Numbered from the stretch's first letter, positions 9,071 to 18,449 are shown. The stretch: DNA of 64,000 nt from Rhizobium phaseoli (GCF_010668805.1 NZ_WUFT01000008.1:124001-188000); one strand, 5' to 3'. Translations and numbers: made by a program. The notes: generated from the sequence alone by a model not told the origin.

Positions 9071-9263
9071 GACGTGTGAACCCCCCTCTGCCCTGCCGGG
9101 CATCTCCCCCACAGGTGGGGAGATTGGCTGGGCTCACTGGCTTCCCCAAACAACTGACGTCACAGCCGGCGAAACGATAGACGGATGCGAAGTTTGGGCC
9201 ACTTGTGATCTCCCCACCTGTGGGGGAGATGCCCGGCAGGGCAGAGGGGGGCTTACACGGCAC
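9071..9263. repeat. MITE-like element, copy 2
   Basis: Same organisation as the element at 5194-5387 but in the opposite orientation. The long inverted arms (left from about 9079, right to about 9263) surround a ~85-bp interior that matches the reverse complement of copy 1, including CTTCCCCAAACAACT. The left outer end is more degraded than the right. It ends 20 bases before the DUF1697 start codon, so it occupies that gene's upstream region. Confidence 0.8.
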
Positions 9264-9283
9264 AACAGCCGAGGGAGATACAA

Positions 9284-9802
9284 ATGCCCGTCTACATCGC
9301 CCTCCTCCGCGCCGTTAATGTGGGCGGCACCGGTGCCTTGCCCATGGCCGAACTCAAGACCATCTGCGAAGGCCTCGGCTTCGCGGATGTGAAAACCTAC
9401 ATCCAAAGCGGCAATGTACTCTTCCGCTCGGACGAATCCGAAACGACCGTAGAGGAAAAGCTCGACGCGGCGCTGGGGCAGAAGATGGGCAAGCGGCCGG
9501 GCGTGATGGTGCGGAGCCGCAAGGAGTTCGACGCGATTGCCGCTAACGCGCCCTTCCCTGATGCCAAGCCGAACTTGCTGCTCGTCTATTTCCTCCCCGA
9601 AAAACCGCCCGCCGATGCGCTTGATAAAATGGTGGCGCCTGATGGCGAGGAGGCAAAACTCGGGACCTGCGAAATCTATGTGCATTATCCCAATGGGTCC
9701 GGCCGCTCGAAGCTGAAGCTGCCGGCGCTGAAGCCAGGAACGTCGCGCAACCTCAACACCGTGCGCAAGCTGGCCGACATGGCGGCAGCGATGGAGGGCT
9801 GA
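9284..9802 (+). CDS. DUF1697 domain-containing protein
   Basis: 172 residues matching the DUF1697 layout from its first residues: YIALLRAVNVGGTGALPMAELK, then VKTYIQSGNVLF and a C-terminal LKPGTSRNLNTVRKL. The family is small, cytoplasmic and uncharacterised. The ATG has a GAGGGAGA ribosome site. The MITE-like element directly upstream leaves little room for a promoter unless the element provides one. Confidence 0.88.
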   Translation: MPVYIALLRAVNVGGTGALPMAELKTICEGLGFADVKTYIQSGNVLFRSDESETTVEEKLDAALGQKMGKRPGVMVRSRKEFDAIAANAPFPDAKPNLLLVYFLPEKPPADALDKMVAPDGEEAKLGTCEIYVHYPNGSGRSKLKLPALKPGTSRNLNTVRKLADMAAAMEG

Positions 9803-9864
9803 CCTCCGGCGCAGAATCTGATTCAAGCGAGGGGCTTCAAGCCCTTGATTTTATGCAAATCGCG

Positions 9865-11316
9865 TCAGCATTCAGCGACACCTTTCGTCCGTTTCACCTT
9901 GTAACCGCTGATCTCCTCGCCGGCGGTCTTGGAGAAGCGCAGGTTCCAGAAAGTGGCGGTGATCGAGATGATCGTGACGACGATGAAGGCGGCCGAGAAA
10001 TCGCCAAGCGCCGGTGTTTCAGCCCCGCTAAAGGCCATGGAACCGTGCAGCGCCAAGGCCCCGATGCAGATGCCGAGCGACAGCATCAGCTGCTGGAATG
10101 TGGTGTAGAAACTGGTGGCCGAACTCATCCGTTCCTTGTCGATCTCGTCATAGGCAATGGTGTTATAGGCGGTGAACTGGAACGACAGGAAGAAGGCGCT
10201 GAGGATCAGAACGACGAAGATCAGCGGCATCGGCCAATCCGGCCGGAAGGCGGCGCAGAGGCCATAGCCGACCGTGCCGAAGATGCCGTTGAGGACCAGG
10301 CTTCGGCGGAAGCCCAGCCGGCGGAAGACGAACTTCGCCATCGGCTTCATGGCGAGCGCGCCAAGTGCTGTGGCAATGACGATCTGGCCGGCCGCCGCCG
10401 CAGACAGGCCGAAGCCGATTTGGAAGAGCAGCGGCAGCAGGAAAGGCTGGGCGCCCTGGGTGATGCGCGTCAGCGACCCGGCGATCACCGAGGTGCCGAA
10501 GCTCGGCACTTTCATCAGCGAGAAATCCATGATCGGCGACGGATGCCTGCGGGCGTGCCGGAGATAGGCGATGCCGAAGAGCAGGCCGAGGGCGATCAGG
10601 AAGATCGAGAAGGCGCCCTCGCCTTCGTGGCTCGACATTTCGAAGCCGAAGAGCAGCGAACCGAGCGAGATGCCGGAAAGGACGAAGCCGAGCGTATCGA
10701 ACGGCCCGCTCGCCTTGCCCTTCACCTCGTCGATGTAGATCGACACGAAGATCATGCCGATGATGCCGATCGGCACGTTGATGTAGAAGATCCAGCGCCA
10801 GTCGAGATAGGTGACGAAGAAGCCGCCGAGCGGCGGGCCGACGATCGGGCCGATCAGCGCCGGCACCAGCAGCCAGGACATGGCGCTGACCATATCCTTG
10901 CGGGCGACGCTGCGCATCAGCACCAGGCGCCCGACCGGCATCATCATCGCACCGCCTATGCCCTGAAGCAGCCGCGCCAGTACCAGCAACGACAGCGTCG
11001 GCGCCAGCGCACAGAAGATCGAGCCGATCACGAAGACGGATATGGCCGCGCGGAAGACGGTGCGGGAGCCGAAACGGTCGGCCATCCGGCCGCTGGCGGG
11101 AATGAAGATCGCCAGGCTGAGGAGATAGGAGGTCAGGGCGATCGACATGGCCGGCGCGCTGACGCTGAAATCGCGCGCCATGGTCGGCAGCGCCGTCGCA
11201 AGCACGGTCGCATCGATATTTTCCATCAGCATCGCACTCGCGACAATCATCGCGATCACCCGGAAATTGGGCGCGGCGCGCCGAACCATCGGCGCCTGGT
11301 AAATCTGATCCGACAT
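9865..11316 (-). CDS. MFS drug-efflux transporter, DHA2 (EmrB/QacA-like) family
   Basis: 483 residues and about 14 membrane segments. The motif-A loop reads SGRMADRFGSRTVF (between segments 2 and 3), and motif C lies in the VPALIGPIVGPPLGGFF segment, as in proton-driven drug antiporters. It stands alone without a membrane-fusion partner, unlike the EmrAB pair at 32.7-35.6 kb. No regulator is adjacent. The 256-base gap to the next gene (11317-11572) shows no further feature. Confidence 0.87.
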   Translation of the reverse strand: MSDQIYQAPMVRRAAPNFRVIAMIVASAMLMENIDATVLATALPTMARDFSVSAPAMSIALTSYLLSLAIFIPASGRMADRFGSRTVFRAAISVFVIGSIFCALAPTLSLLVLARLLQGIGGAMMMPVGRLVLMRSVARKDMVSAMSWLLVPALIGPIVGPPLGGFFVTYLDWRWIFYINVPIGIIGMIFVSIYIDEVKGKASGPFDTLGFVLSGISLGSLLFGFEMSSHEGEGAFSIFLIALGLLFGIAYLRHARRHPSPIMDFSLMKVPSFGTSVIAGSLTRITQGAQPFLLPLLFQIGFGLSAAAAGQIVIATALGALAMKPMAKFVFRRLGFRRSLVLNGIFGTVGYGLCAAFRPDWPMPLIFVVLILSAFFLSFQFTAYNTIAYDEIDKERMSSATSFYTTFQQLMLSLGICIGALALHGSMAFSGAETPALGDFSAAFIVVTIISITATFWNLRFSKTAGEEISGYKVKRTKGVAEC

Positions 11317-11572
11317 CGTCCGGAATCACTCGCGGTGGCGCGGCGGAGCACTGAAGGCAGCAAGGCCGCGGGGGATGACATGGCGCAAGGCCAGGGGAGA
11401 CGATTTGCTATACGCCTGCGATCATGGCGGCGCTATGTCCTTTATGGCAAAGCAGCTTTGACGAGAGGTAAAGGCAGATCACGATTACTTGCATCGGGCG
11501 GTGCTTCGTGAAGGTCATTCCCTCCGGCCAATTCGGCTTGCGCCGCGGGCACCCCGGCCCTACCTATGAAGC

Positions 11573-13075
11573 ATGACCTCCACCCTGCAGAAAAACCGGG
11601 CCGGCGCGGCCTTTCCGTTCGACAACAGCTATGTCGGCTTGCCCGAGCGCTTCTTTGCGGCGCAGGCGCCGACTTCGGTGGCGGAGCCCTGGCTGATCAA
11701 GCTCAACGAACCGCTCGCCGCCGAGCTTGGGCTCGACGTCGAGGCGCTTCGCCGCGACGGTGCGGCGATCTTTTCCGGAAATCTTGTTCCCGAAGGCGCC
11801 GAACCGCTGGCGATGGCCTATGCCGGCCATCAGTTCGGCGGCTTCTCGCCGCAGCTCGGCGATGGGCGGGCGATCCTGCTTGGCGAGGTGATCGACCACA
11901 GCGGCAAGCGCTTCGATATCCAGCTGAAGGGTGCCGGACCAACACCTTTTTCGCGCCGCGGCGACGGGCGAGCGGCAATCGGGCCGGTGCTGCGCGAGTA
12001 TATCATCAGCGAAGCGATGTTTGCGCTCGGCATTCCGGCCACGCGGGCGTTGGCGGCAGTGACCACAGGCGAGCCGGTCTACCGCGAAGAAGTGCTACCG
12101 GGTGCGGTCTTCACCCGGGTCGCGGCAAGTCATATCCGCGTCGGCACTTTCCAGTATTTCGCGGCCAGGGGTGACACCGACGGCGTGCGGGCGCTGGCCG
12201 ACTATGTGATCGACCGGCACTATCCCGACCTGAAAGAAGTTGACAATCCCTACCTCGCGCTGCTTTCGGCGGTCTCCGAGCGCCAGGCGGCGCTGATTGC
12301 CCGTTGGCTGCATGTCGGTTTCATCCATGGGGTAATGAACACCGACAATATGACCGTTTCCGGCGAGACGATCGATTTCGGCCCCTGCGCCTTCATGGAT
12401 GCCTATGATCCCGCCACCGTCTTCTCGTCGATCGACCAGCAGGGGCGCTATGCCTATGCCAACCAGCCCGGCATCGGCCAATGGAACCTCGCAAGGCTCG
12501 GCGAAACGCTGCTGCCGCTGATCGACGAAGAGCCGGACGGCGCGGTCGACAAGGCGAATGCGGTGATCCGCGCCTATGGCGAACGGTTCCAGGCGCATTG
12601 GCTGGCCGGCATGCGAGAGAAAATCGGCCTTGCCGGCGAAGAGGACGGCGATCTCGACCTGGTGCAGGCGCTACTGTCGCTGATGCAGGCGCAGGGCGCC
12701 GATTTCACCCTGACCTTCCGGCGGCTGTCGGATCTCGCCGGCAATGAGACCGCGGAGACCGCCTTTGCCTCGAGTTTTCGCGAGCCGGAAGCCTGCGGCA
12801 CATGGCTCACGCAATGGCGCGACAGGCTGTCACGCGATCCGCAGACGGCGGCTCAGCGCGCGATCGCCATGCGCAGCGTCAATCCGGCTTTCATTCCACG
12901 CAATCACCGCGTCGAACAGGCAATCGAGGCCGCGGTCGAGAACGGCGATTTCTCGCTGTTCGAGGCGCTGTTGAGCGTGCTTTCGCAACCCTATGAGGAT
13001 CAGCCGGGTTTTGCCGCCTATCGGGAACCGCCGCAGCCCAACGAACGGGTGCTTGCGACCTTTTGCGGGACGTGA
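11573..13075 (+). CDS. selO: Protein adenylyltransferase SelO (YdiU/UPF0061)
   Basis: 500 residues, the usual bacterial SelO length. Visible blocks are LAMAYAGHQFGGFSPQLGDGR, QLKGAGPTPFSRRGDGRA and the catalytic-loop equivalent HGVMNTDNMTVSGETIDFGPC, where the Asn and Asp bind metal. SelO is a pseudokinase-fold enzyme that transfers AMP from ATP to Ser/Thr/Tyr of redox-linked proteins. The C-terminal selenocysteine position of some eukaryotic homologues is near the final FCGT, here a Cys. The start codon lacks a clear Shine-Dalgarno. Confidence 0.92.
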   Translation: MTSTLQKNRAGAAFPFDNSYVGLPERFFAAQAPTSVAEPWLIKLNEPLAAELGLDVEALRRDGAAIFSGNLVPEGAEPLAMAYAGHQFGGFSPQLGDGRAILLGEVIDHSGKRFDIQLKGAGPTPFSRRGDGRAAIGPVLREYIISEAMFALGIPATRALAAVTTGEPVYREEVLPGAVFTRVAASHIRVGTFQYFAARGDTDGVRALADYVIDRHYPDLKEVDNPYLALLSAVSERQAALIARWLHVGFIHGVMNTDNMTVSGETIDFGPCAFMDAYDPATVFSSIDQQGRYAYANQPGIGQWNLARLGETLLPLIDEEPDGAVDKANAVIRAYGERFQAHWLAGMREKIGLAGEEDGDLDLVQALLSLMQAQGADFTLTFRRLSDLAGNETAETAFASSFREPEACGTWLTQWRDRLSRDPQTAAQRAIAMRSVNPAFIPRNHRVEQAIEAAVENGDFSLFEALLSVLSQPYEDQPGFAAYREPPQPNERVLATFCGT

Positions 13076-13218
13076 GCGCGGCTTTGCCGTTTGGCTACGG
13101 CCATCGCCCGAAATCGAGTTAGATTCGACACGGCGGCCCGGTTCAATGCAACCGTACCGTGACATCAGCCTGCGGCAAATATGGCCGTTGAAAGGCATCT
13201 CCTTCGCGCTATCTGTCT

Positions 13219-13243
13219 GATCGGCGGGACTTTTCCGCCGATC
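13219..13243. terminator. Hairpin between selO and gcd
   Basis: A 9-bp stem, GATCGGCGG and CCGCCGATC, with a 7-base loop, followed by CTTC but no real T run. It may terminate selO or structure the gcd leader 36 bases ahead of its start codon. The rest of 13076-13278 shows nothing distinct. Confidence 0.35.
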
Positions 13244-13278
13244 CTTCACCCCGGCTAAATCAAGCGGGAGACAGCCTT

Positions 13279-15618
13279 ATGGCGATCGTCATCACCTCCA
13301 TCTTCTTCATCATCATCGGGCTTACGCTTAGCGGCGGCGGGCTCTGGCTCGTCACGCTCGGCGGCAGCATGTTCTATCTGTTCGCCGGGCTGATGTTCCT
13401 CATCACCGCCGGGCTGCTGTTGATGCGCAAGGCGGTGGCGCTCTGGGTCTATGCGGTGCTGGTCGTCGCGGCACTCGCCTGGGCGATCTGGGAGGTGGGT
13501 TTCGACTGGTGGCAGCTCGGCCCGCGCGGCGGCATGATCATCCTCCTCGGCCTCTGGCTGCTGACGCCGTGGATCCGCCGGCCGCTCGGCTTTCGTAGCC
13601 CGACGGGCATCACCTACGGCGCCAATCCATGGCCGCTCGCCGTGCCCGTCATTCTCGCCATCCTCGTCGCTCTCTACTCGATGACCACGGATCCGCACGA
13701 TCTTGCCGGCGAGCTGCCGAAGGATCAGGTCGCCGCCAACCCCGCCTTCGGCGGCAGCGTTCCCGACGGCGAATGGCATCAGTACGGTCGCACGCCCTTC
13801 GGCCAGCGTTATTCGCCGCTCGACCAGATCACGACCGCGAATGTCTCCACCCTCAAGGAGGCTTGGCGATACCAGACCGGCGACGTCAAGCGGCCGGACG
13901 ATGTCGGCGAGACGACCTATCAGGTGACGCCGCTCAAGGTGAAGGACACGCTCTATCTCTGCACGCCGCATAACTGGGCGATCGCGCTCGACGCCAAGAC
14001 CGGCAAGGAGAAATGGAAATACGACGCCAATTCCGGCATGAACCCGGATCGCCAGCACCAGACTTGCCGCGGCGTCACCTATTATGCCGATCCCACTGTG
14101 GCCGCCGGCCAGCCCTGCGCCGAGCGCGTCTACCTGCCGACATCGGACGCCCGACTGATTGCGCTCGACGCGGCGGACGGCAAAATCTGCACCAGCTTTG
14201 CCGATCAGGGGGTGCTGCACCTGGAAACCGGCATGCGCTACAATCCGGCCGGCTATTATTACTCCACCTCTCCGCCGGTCGCGGTGGCGGGCAAGATCAT
14301 CGTCGGCGGAGCGGTGAACGACAATTATTCGACTGAGGAGCAATCCGGCGTCATCCGCGCCTTCGACATCAAGACCGGCGCGCTGCTCTGGAACTGGGAT
14401 TCCGGCAATCCCGATGTGACGACGCCGCTCCCCGCAGGCCAGACCTATACGACCAACTCGCCGAACAGCTGGTCGGTCTTCAGCGTCGACGAGGCGCTCG
14501 GCATGGTCTACATCCCGCTCGGCAACCAGGTGCCAGACCAGCTCGGCATCAACCGCAGCGACAATGTCGAGAAATTCTCCTCCTCGATCGTCGCTCTCAA
14601 TATCGCCACCGGCCAAATGCGCTGGGTGCGCCAGACGGTGCATCACGATCTCTGGGACATGGACGTGCCCGCCCAGCCGGCGCTGATCGACCTGACGAAG
14701 CCTGATGGCAGCGTGGTTCCGGCCCTGGTCGGCCCGACCAAGCAAGGCGATCTCTATGTGCTCGACCGGCGCAGCGGCGAGCCGATCATCCCGGTCAAGG
14801 AGGTTCCGGCGCCCGGTGGTGCGGTCTCCGGCGACCACACCGCGCCGACGCAGCCGATCTCCGATCTTACCTTCTCGCCCGAGCCGCTGAAGGAAAAGGA
14901 CATGTGGGGCGTGTCGCTGTTTGACCAGCTCGCCTGCCGCATCGATTTCCATCGTTACCGCTACGAGGGCCGCTACACGCCGCCGTCGCTTGTCGGCACG
15001 ATCGTTTATCCCGGCAATTTCGGCACCTTCAACTGGGGCTCGGTGGCGGTCGATCCGGAGCGGCAGATCATGTTCGGCATGCCGACCTATCTCGCCTTCA
15101 CTTCGCGCCTGGTGCCGGCCGCCGATATTCCGCCGCGCGGCCAGGACGAAAAGGGCAGCGAACAGGGGCTCAACCGCAATGACGGCGCGCCCTATGGCGT
15201 GTTCATGGGCCCGTTCCTCGGGCTGATGAAGATCCCCTGCCAGGCGCCGCCATGGGGCTATGTCGCCGGCGTCGACCTGCGCACCGGCAAGATCGCCTAT
15301 ATGCACAAGAACGGCACCGTGCACGACATGACGCCATTGCCCCTGCCCTTCAAGGTGGGCGTGCCGGGGATCGGCGGACCGATGCTGACCAAAGGCGGCG
15401 TCGCCTTCCTGGGCGCTGCGGTCGACAACTATCTGCGCGCCTACGACGTGACCAACGGCAGAGAGCTCTGGCAGGCCCGGCTTCCCGCCGGCGGCCAGGC
15501 GACGCCGATGACCTATACGGCCGATGACAACAAACAATACGTCGTCATGGTCGCCGGCGGCCACGGCTCTGTGGGTACGAAACCCGGCGATTATGTGATT
15601 GCTTATACGCTGCCTTGA
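13279..15618 (+). CDS. gcd: Membrane-bound PQQ-dependent glucose dehydrogenase
   Basis: 779 residues. The N-terminal ~120 residues hold four or five membrane helices. A periplasmic eight-bladed PQQ propeller follows, starting with EWHQYGRTPFGQRYSPLDQI. Tryptophan-docking repeats such as AIALDAKTGKEKWKY and IRAFDIKTGALLWNWDSG are visible, as is the active-site stretch HHDLWDMDVPAQPALIDL. The enzyme oxidises glucose to gluconolactone in the periplasm and passes electrons to ubiquinone. No PQQ biosynthesis genes are in the window; several rhizobia are known to make apo-enzyme that needs external PQQ. ATG 13279 follows GCGGGAGA. Confidence 0.93.
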   Translation: MAIVITSIFFIIIGLTLSGGGLWLVTLGGSMFYLFAGLMFLITAGLLLMRKAVALWVYAVLVVAALAWAIWEVGFDWWQLGPRGGMIILLGLWLLTPWIRRPLGFRSPTGITYGANPWPLAVPVILAILVALYSMTTDPHDLAGELPKDQVAANPAFGGSVPDGEWHQYGRTPFGQRYSPLDQITTANVSTLKEAWRYQTGDVKRPDDVGETTYQVTPLKVKDTLYLCTPHNWAIALDAKTGKEKWKYDANSGMNPDRQHQTCRGVTYYADPTVAAGQPCAERVYLPTSDARLIALDAADGKICTSFADQGVLHLETGMRYNPAGYYYSTSPPVAVAGKIIVGGAVNDNYSTEEQSGVIRAFDIKTGALLWNWDSGNPDVTTPLPAGQTYTTNSPNSWSVFSVDEALGMVYIPLGNQVPDQLGINRSDNVEKFSSSIVALNIATGQMRWVRQTVHHDLWDMDVPAQPALIDLTKPDGSVVPALVGPTKQGDLYVLDRRSGEPIIPVKEVPAPGGAVSGDHTAPTQPISDLTFSPEPLKEKDMWGVSLFDQLACRIDFHRYRYEGRYTPPSLVGTIVYPGNFGTFNWGSVAVDPERQIMFGMPTYLAFTSRLVPAADIPPRGQDEKGSEQGLNRNDGAPYGVFMGPFLGLMKIPCQAPPWGYVAGVDLRTGKIAYMHKNGTVHDMTPLPLPFKVGVPGIGGPMLTKGGVAFLGAAVDNYLRAYDVTNGRELWQARLPAGGQATPMTYTADDNKQYVVMVAGGHGSVGTKPGDYVIAYTLP

Positions 15619-15658
15619 TGGAGGAGGTGCCCTCTCAACGCAGTGCTTTTGGCTGTGG

Positions 15659-15968
15659 GTCCTCGGGTCAAGCCCGAGGACGACGGAGGGTTGGGGAGCC
15701 CGTAGGGCAAGGACCGCAAGCGAGCGGTGATTTTGTTGGAGTTGCCGCCTATTTTTTACGCGATCCCAACGCAAAATCGCTGGCGCTGGAATTTCTCCAG
15801 GCGATCTCGCCTCTTGCCCATACACTCCCCCACCCTCCGTCGTCCTCGGGCTTGACCCGAGGACCCATGGCCGCAAGCGCTTCGTTTTGTTGGACTGATC
15901 AGGCGACCACCGTCGGACAAATTCAAGCGAAGTGCTTGCGGCGTGGATACTCGGGTCAAGCCCGAGTA
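15659..15968. repeat. Cluster of three palindromic units in the gcd-bla gap
   Basis: Three copies of a unit with core CTCGGGTCAAGCCCGAG lie at 15659-15681, 15842-15864 (inverted) and 15948-15968. Each is flanked on one side by GACGGAGGG or its complement. The first two face each other, as in a bacterial interspersed mosaic element. The same unit recurs at 22417-22520 and 56453-56562. The whole 471-base gap 15619-16089 contains only these repeats; no gene is convincing. Confidence 0.75.
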
Positions 15969-16089
15969 CGACGGAGAGTGGGGAAAGCTATGCGGCAGGA
16001 GCCGAGACGCCTGGAGCAATTCCCGATCCGTATGCAACCGGCCAGGGGTTTTCCCGTGGGCACCGATCCGGCCCTCGCACCTCCCCGAT

Positions 16090-16980
16090 TCACACCATCT
16101 CCACAATCATCCGCCCGACCTCGGCGAAGACCGGATTGAGATCCTTCGCCGGCGCGGTCGCCTCGGCGATATAGACGGCGGCGACGATCGGGCCGCGGTT
16201 GGGGGGCCAGATGACGGCGATGTCGCCGAGGGAGCCGTTCGGGCCGGTGCCGGTCTTGTCGCCGACGTTCCACTCCTTCGGCAGGCCGGCTCTCAGCCGT
16301 TCGCCGCCGGTGGTGCTGGCCACCAGCCAGGCGATCAATCTGTCCGAAGAGGCTTCGGTGAGGATCGAGCCAAGCGTCAGGTTGCCGAGCGTGTCGAGCA
16401 TCGCATCCGGTGCCGTCGTGTCGCGCGGATCGTCCTTCCGGCCCTCGTTCAGCGTCGGTTCGGTGCGGTCGAGACGCGTGGTGCCGTCGCCGATCGAGCG
16501 CAGCCAGTCGGTCAAACCCGCCGGGCCGCCAAAACTTTCGAGCAGCAGGTTGCCGGCCGTGTTGTCGCTGACGGTCACCGCCGCCTCGCAGAGTTCGGCC
16601 ACCGTCATGCCATCGGTACCGGCGTGTTTCTCGCTGAGCGGCGAATAGTCGACCAGCTTGTCCTTGCCGTAGGTCACCCGGCGGTCGAGGCTTTCCTCGC
16701 CCTTGTCGACACGGGCGAGCACGAAGCCGGCGGCCAGCGCCTTGAAGGTGCTGCACATCGGAAAGGCTTCGCTGCCGCGATAGTTGAAGGAAATGCTTGT
16801 GTCCGTGTCGAGCACCGAGACGCCGAGACGGCCGCCGGTGCGTTTTTCCAGCGCGGCAAGGCGGCGCTCGATGTTGTCGTTGTCCTCCTCACTCTTCTCT
16901 TGGGCCCTGACAGGAAGCGTTAGCGCAGGCAGGCATAATGCCGAGCCTATCAGCATGCGGCGGGTAAGACTGAGATCCAT
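16090..16980 (-). CDS. bla: Class A beta-lactamase with Tat signal
   Basis: 296 residues. The N-terminus has TRRMLIGSALCLPAL, a twin-arginine signal. All class A motifs are present: STFK (77-80, nucleophile Ser77), SDN (138-140), the omega-loop Glu in TEPTLNE (Glu174) and KTG (242-244). It hydrolyses penicillins and early cephalosporins in the periplasm. Tat export is common for class A enzymes of soil bacteria. No AmpR-type LysR regulator is adjacent, so expression is probably constitutive or controlled elsewhere. Confidence 0.93.
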   Translation of the reverse strand: MDLSLTRRMLIGSALCLPALTLPVRAQEKSEEDNDNIERRLAALEKRTGGRLGVSVLDTDTSISFNYRGSEAFPMCSTFKALAAGFVLARVDKGEESLDRRVTYGKDKLVDYSPLSEKHAGTDGMTVAELCEAAVTVSDNTAGNLLLESFGGPAGLTDWLRSIGDGTTRLDRTEPTLNEGRKDDPRDTTAPDAMLDTLGNLTLGSILTEASSDRLIAWLVASTTGGERLRAGLPKEWNVGDKTGTGPNGSLGDIAVIWPPNRGPIVAAVYIAEATAPAKDLNPVFAEVGRMIVEMV

Positions 16981-17107
16981 GATTCCTCCGGCGGTGAGGA
17001 AGACAGAGCTAAGCGGCGATTACGGCAGCATCTCGTCCCCGCGGCGACTTCGTCGTCCGCCGAGCAATCTTGTTGTCCGCCGAGCGACCATGTCGTCCGC
17101 ACGCCGC

Positions 17108-18118
17108 TCACGCGGCGCGTGTGACCTCGACGGTCACATGCGACAATTCCGTCAGCGCCGAAAGCCTGCCTTTGTAGAAGGCCGGCTCGCGCGGCTCAGA
17201 GGTGACGACCGCGACGATCGCCGCATGGTGGCCGGGGCCGACCTGCCAGACATGCAGATCGGTGATCCGGTCTTCCTCCGTCTCGATCGCCTGGCGAATC
17301 TCCGCAGGCAAAGTCTCGCCCTGCGGGACGATGTCGACAAGGACGCCGCCCGAGGATTTCATCAGGCTCCAGGACCAATTGGCGATGACCAGGCCGCCGA
17401 CGATGCCGATGATGGGATCGAGCCAGAGCCAGCCGTAGAGGCTGCCGAGCGTCAGCGCCGCGATGGCGAGCACGGAGGTCAGGGCGTCGGCGATGACATG
17501 CAGATAGGCAGCGCGGATATTGTTGTCGCCGGGTTTTCCGTGATGATCGTGGGCGTGGTGGTGGCCGTGATCACCATGACTGTGATGGGCATGGTCGCCG
17601 TGATGGTGCGCATGGTGACCATGCGCGTGATGGCCATGCCCGGCATGACCGCCGCCGGAAAGCAGCCAGGCGCTGACGAGATTGACGGCAAGGCCGATCA
17701 CCGCGACGGCGATCGCCTGGGCAAAGCCGATCGGCACCGGATTTGAAAGGCGCAGCAGGCTTTCCCAGGCCATCAACAGGGCGATCAAAGCCAGGACGAT
17801 GGCGCTGGCGAAGCCGGCGAGATCGCCGAGCTTGCCGGTGCCGAAGGTGAAACGCGGATTGCGCGCCTGCCGGCGGGCGAAGAGATAGGCGAGCGCCGAA
17901 ATCAGCAGGGCGCTGGCATGGGTCGACATGTGCCAGCCATCGGCGACCAGGGCCATGGAGCCGTAGACGGTGCCGGCGGCGATTTCCGCCACCATCATCA
18001 CCGCCGTCAGCGCGATCACCAGCCAGATGCGCCGCTCGTTGCGCTGATGATCGGCGCCGAGGAAGACATGGTCGTGTTCAGAGCTATTCATTGCGGCTTT
18101 CCCGATTCCGGCACTCAT
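17108..18118 (-). CDS. dmeF: Cation diffusion facilitator, cobalt/nickel efflux protein DmeF
   Basis: 336 residues with six membrane helices of the CDF fold and a ~45-residue His/Gly-rich cytoplasmic loop around residues 155-205 holding more than 20 histidines, the usual metal-sensing loop. The C-terminal CDF cytoplasmic domain follows (ADALTSVLAIAALTLGS, then DLHVWQVGPGHHAAIV). ATG 18118 has AAGGAG seven bases upstream; an in-frame GTG at 18136 is less likely. The protein exports Co2+ and Ni2+ from the cytoplasm. It is cotranscribed with dmeR, whose stop is 23 bases upstream, as described in R. leguminosarum. Confidence 0.93.
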   Translation of the reverse strand: MSAGIGKAAMNSSEHDHVFLGADHQRNERRIWLVIALTAVMMVAEIAAGTVYGSMALVADGWHMSTHASALLISALAYLFARRQARNPRFTFGTGKLGDLAGFASAIVLALIALLMAWESLLRLSNPVPIGFAQAIAVAVIGLAVNLVSAWLLSGGGHAGHGHHAHGHHAHHHGDHAHHSHGDHGHHHAHDHHGKPGDNNIRAAYLHVIADALTSVLAIAALTLGSLYGWLWLDPIIGIVGGLVIANWSWSLMKSSGGVLVDIVPQGETLPAEIRQAIETEEDRITDLHVWQVGPGHHAAIVAVVTSEPREPAFYKGRLSALTELSHVTVEVTRAA

Positions 18119-18141
18119 TACAGGCTCCTTCGTCACGGCAC

Positions 18142-18414
18142 TCAGCGGATATAGGTTCGCAAGACTTCCGATATTTCCTCGACCGCCTCGGCCCTTGCCG
18201 CATCATCGGCGGCATTCAGCACATGTTCCCGCAGGTGATCGTCGAGCACCTCGCCGGTCAGCCCGGTCAGGGCGCCGCGGACGGAGGCAAGCAGCTGCAG
18301 GATTTCGCCGCAGGGGCGCTCGGCCTCCAGCGCCCGCTGGACCGCCTCCATCTGCCCCTTCAGGCGGCTGACACGGGCGACGAGCTTCTTCTTCTGCAGG
18401 GTGGTGTGCGACAT
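18142..18414 (-). CDS. dmeR: Nickel/cobalt-responsive repressor DmeR (RcnR/CsoR family)
   Basis: 90 residues, all-helical CsoR/RcnR fold. His3, Cys35, His60 and His64 are all present, the set that binds Ni/Co in E. coli RcnR; this distinguishes it from Cu-sensing CsoR (Cys-His-Cys) and formaldehyde-sensing FrmR. When metal binds, the protein should release the G-tract operator just upstream and allow transcription of dmeR-dmeF. The start ATG has GAGGG upstream. Confidence 0.93.
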   Translation of the reverse strand: MSHTTLQKKKLVARVSRLKGQMEAVQRALEAERPCGEILQLLASVRGALTGLTGEVLDDHLREHVLNAADDAARAEAVEEISEVLRTYIR

Positions 18415-18427
18415 CGTTAGCCCTCAT

Positions 18428-18449
18428 ATAGCATAGGGGGGTATACTAT
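18428..18449. promoter_or_regulatory. DmeR operator (G-tract inverted repeat)
   Basis: Six G residues (18436-18441) flanked by 8-base AT-rich arms, ATAGCATA and TATACTAT, inverted with one mismatch. The site is 14-35 bases upstream of the dmeR start. This G-tract/AT-arm layout is the recognition pattern of RcnR-type repressors. Confidence 0.8.

Noticed and set aside
5194-9263. CRISPR-like repeats
   Set aside because: Only two copies, inverted to each other, 3.7 kb apart; they are MITE-like, not an array.
9829-9850. Terminator after the DUF1697 gene (GGGGCTTCAAGCCCTTG)
   Set aside because: The stem would leave a one-base loop, so a stable hairpin of this form cannot exist.
9853-11511. 552-residue plus-strand open frame opposite the MFS gene
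   Set aside because: Arg/Asp/Gln-rich composition and no motif; the minus strand encodes a clear 14-helix transporter.
13255-15876. 873-residue minus-strand open frame opposite gcd
   Set aside because: It is the exact antisense of a well-supported PQQ dehydrogenase, with Arg/His/Asp-rich low-quality composition; a GC-rich shadow frame.
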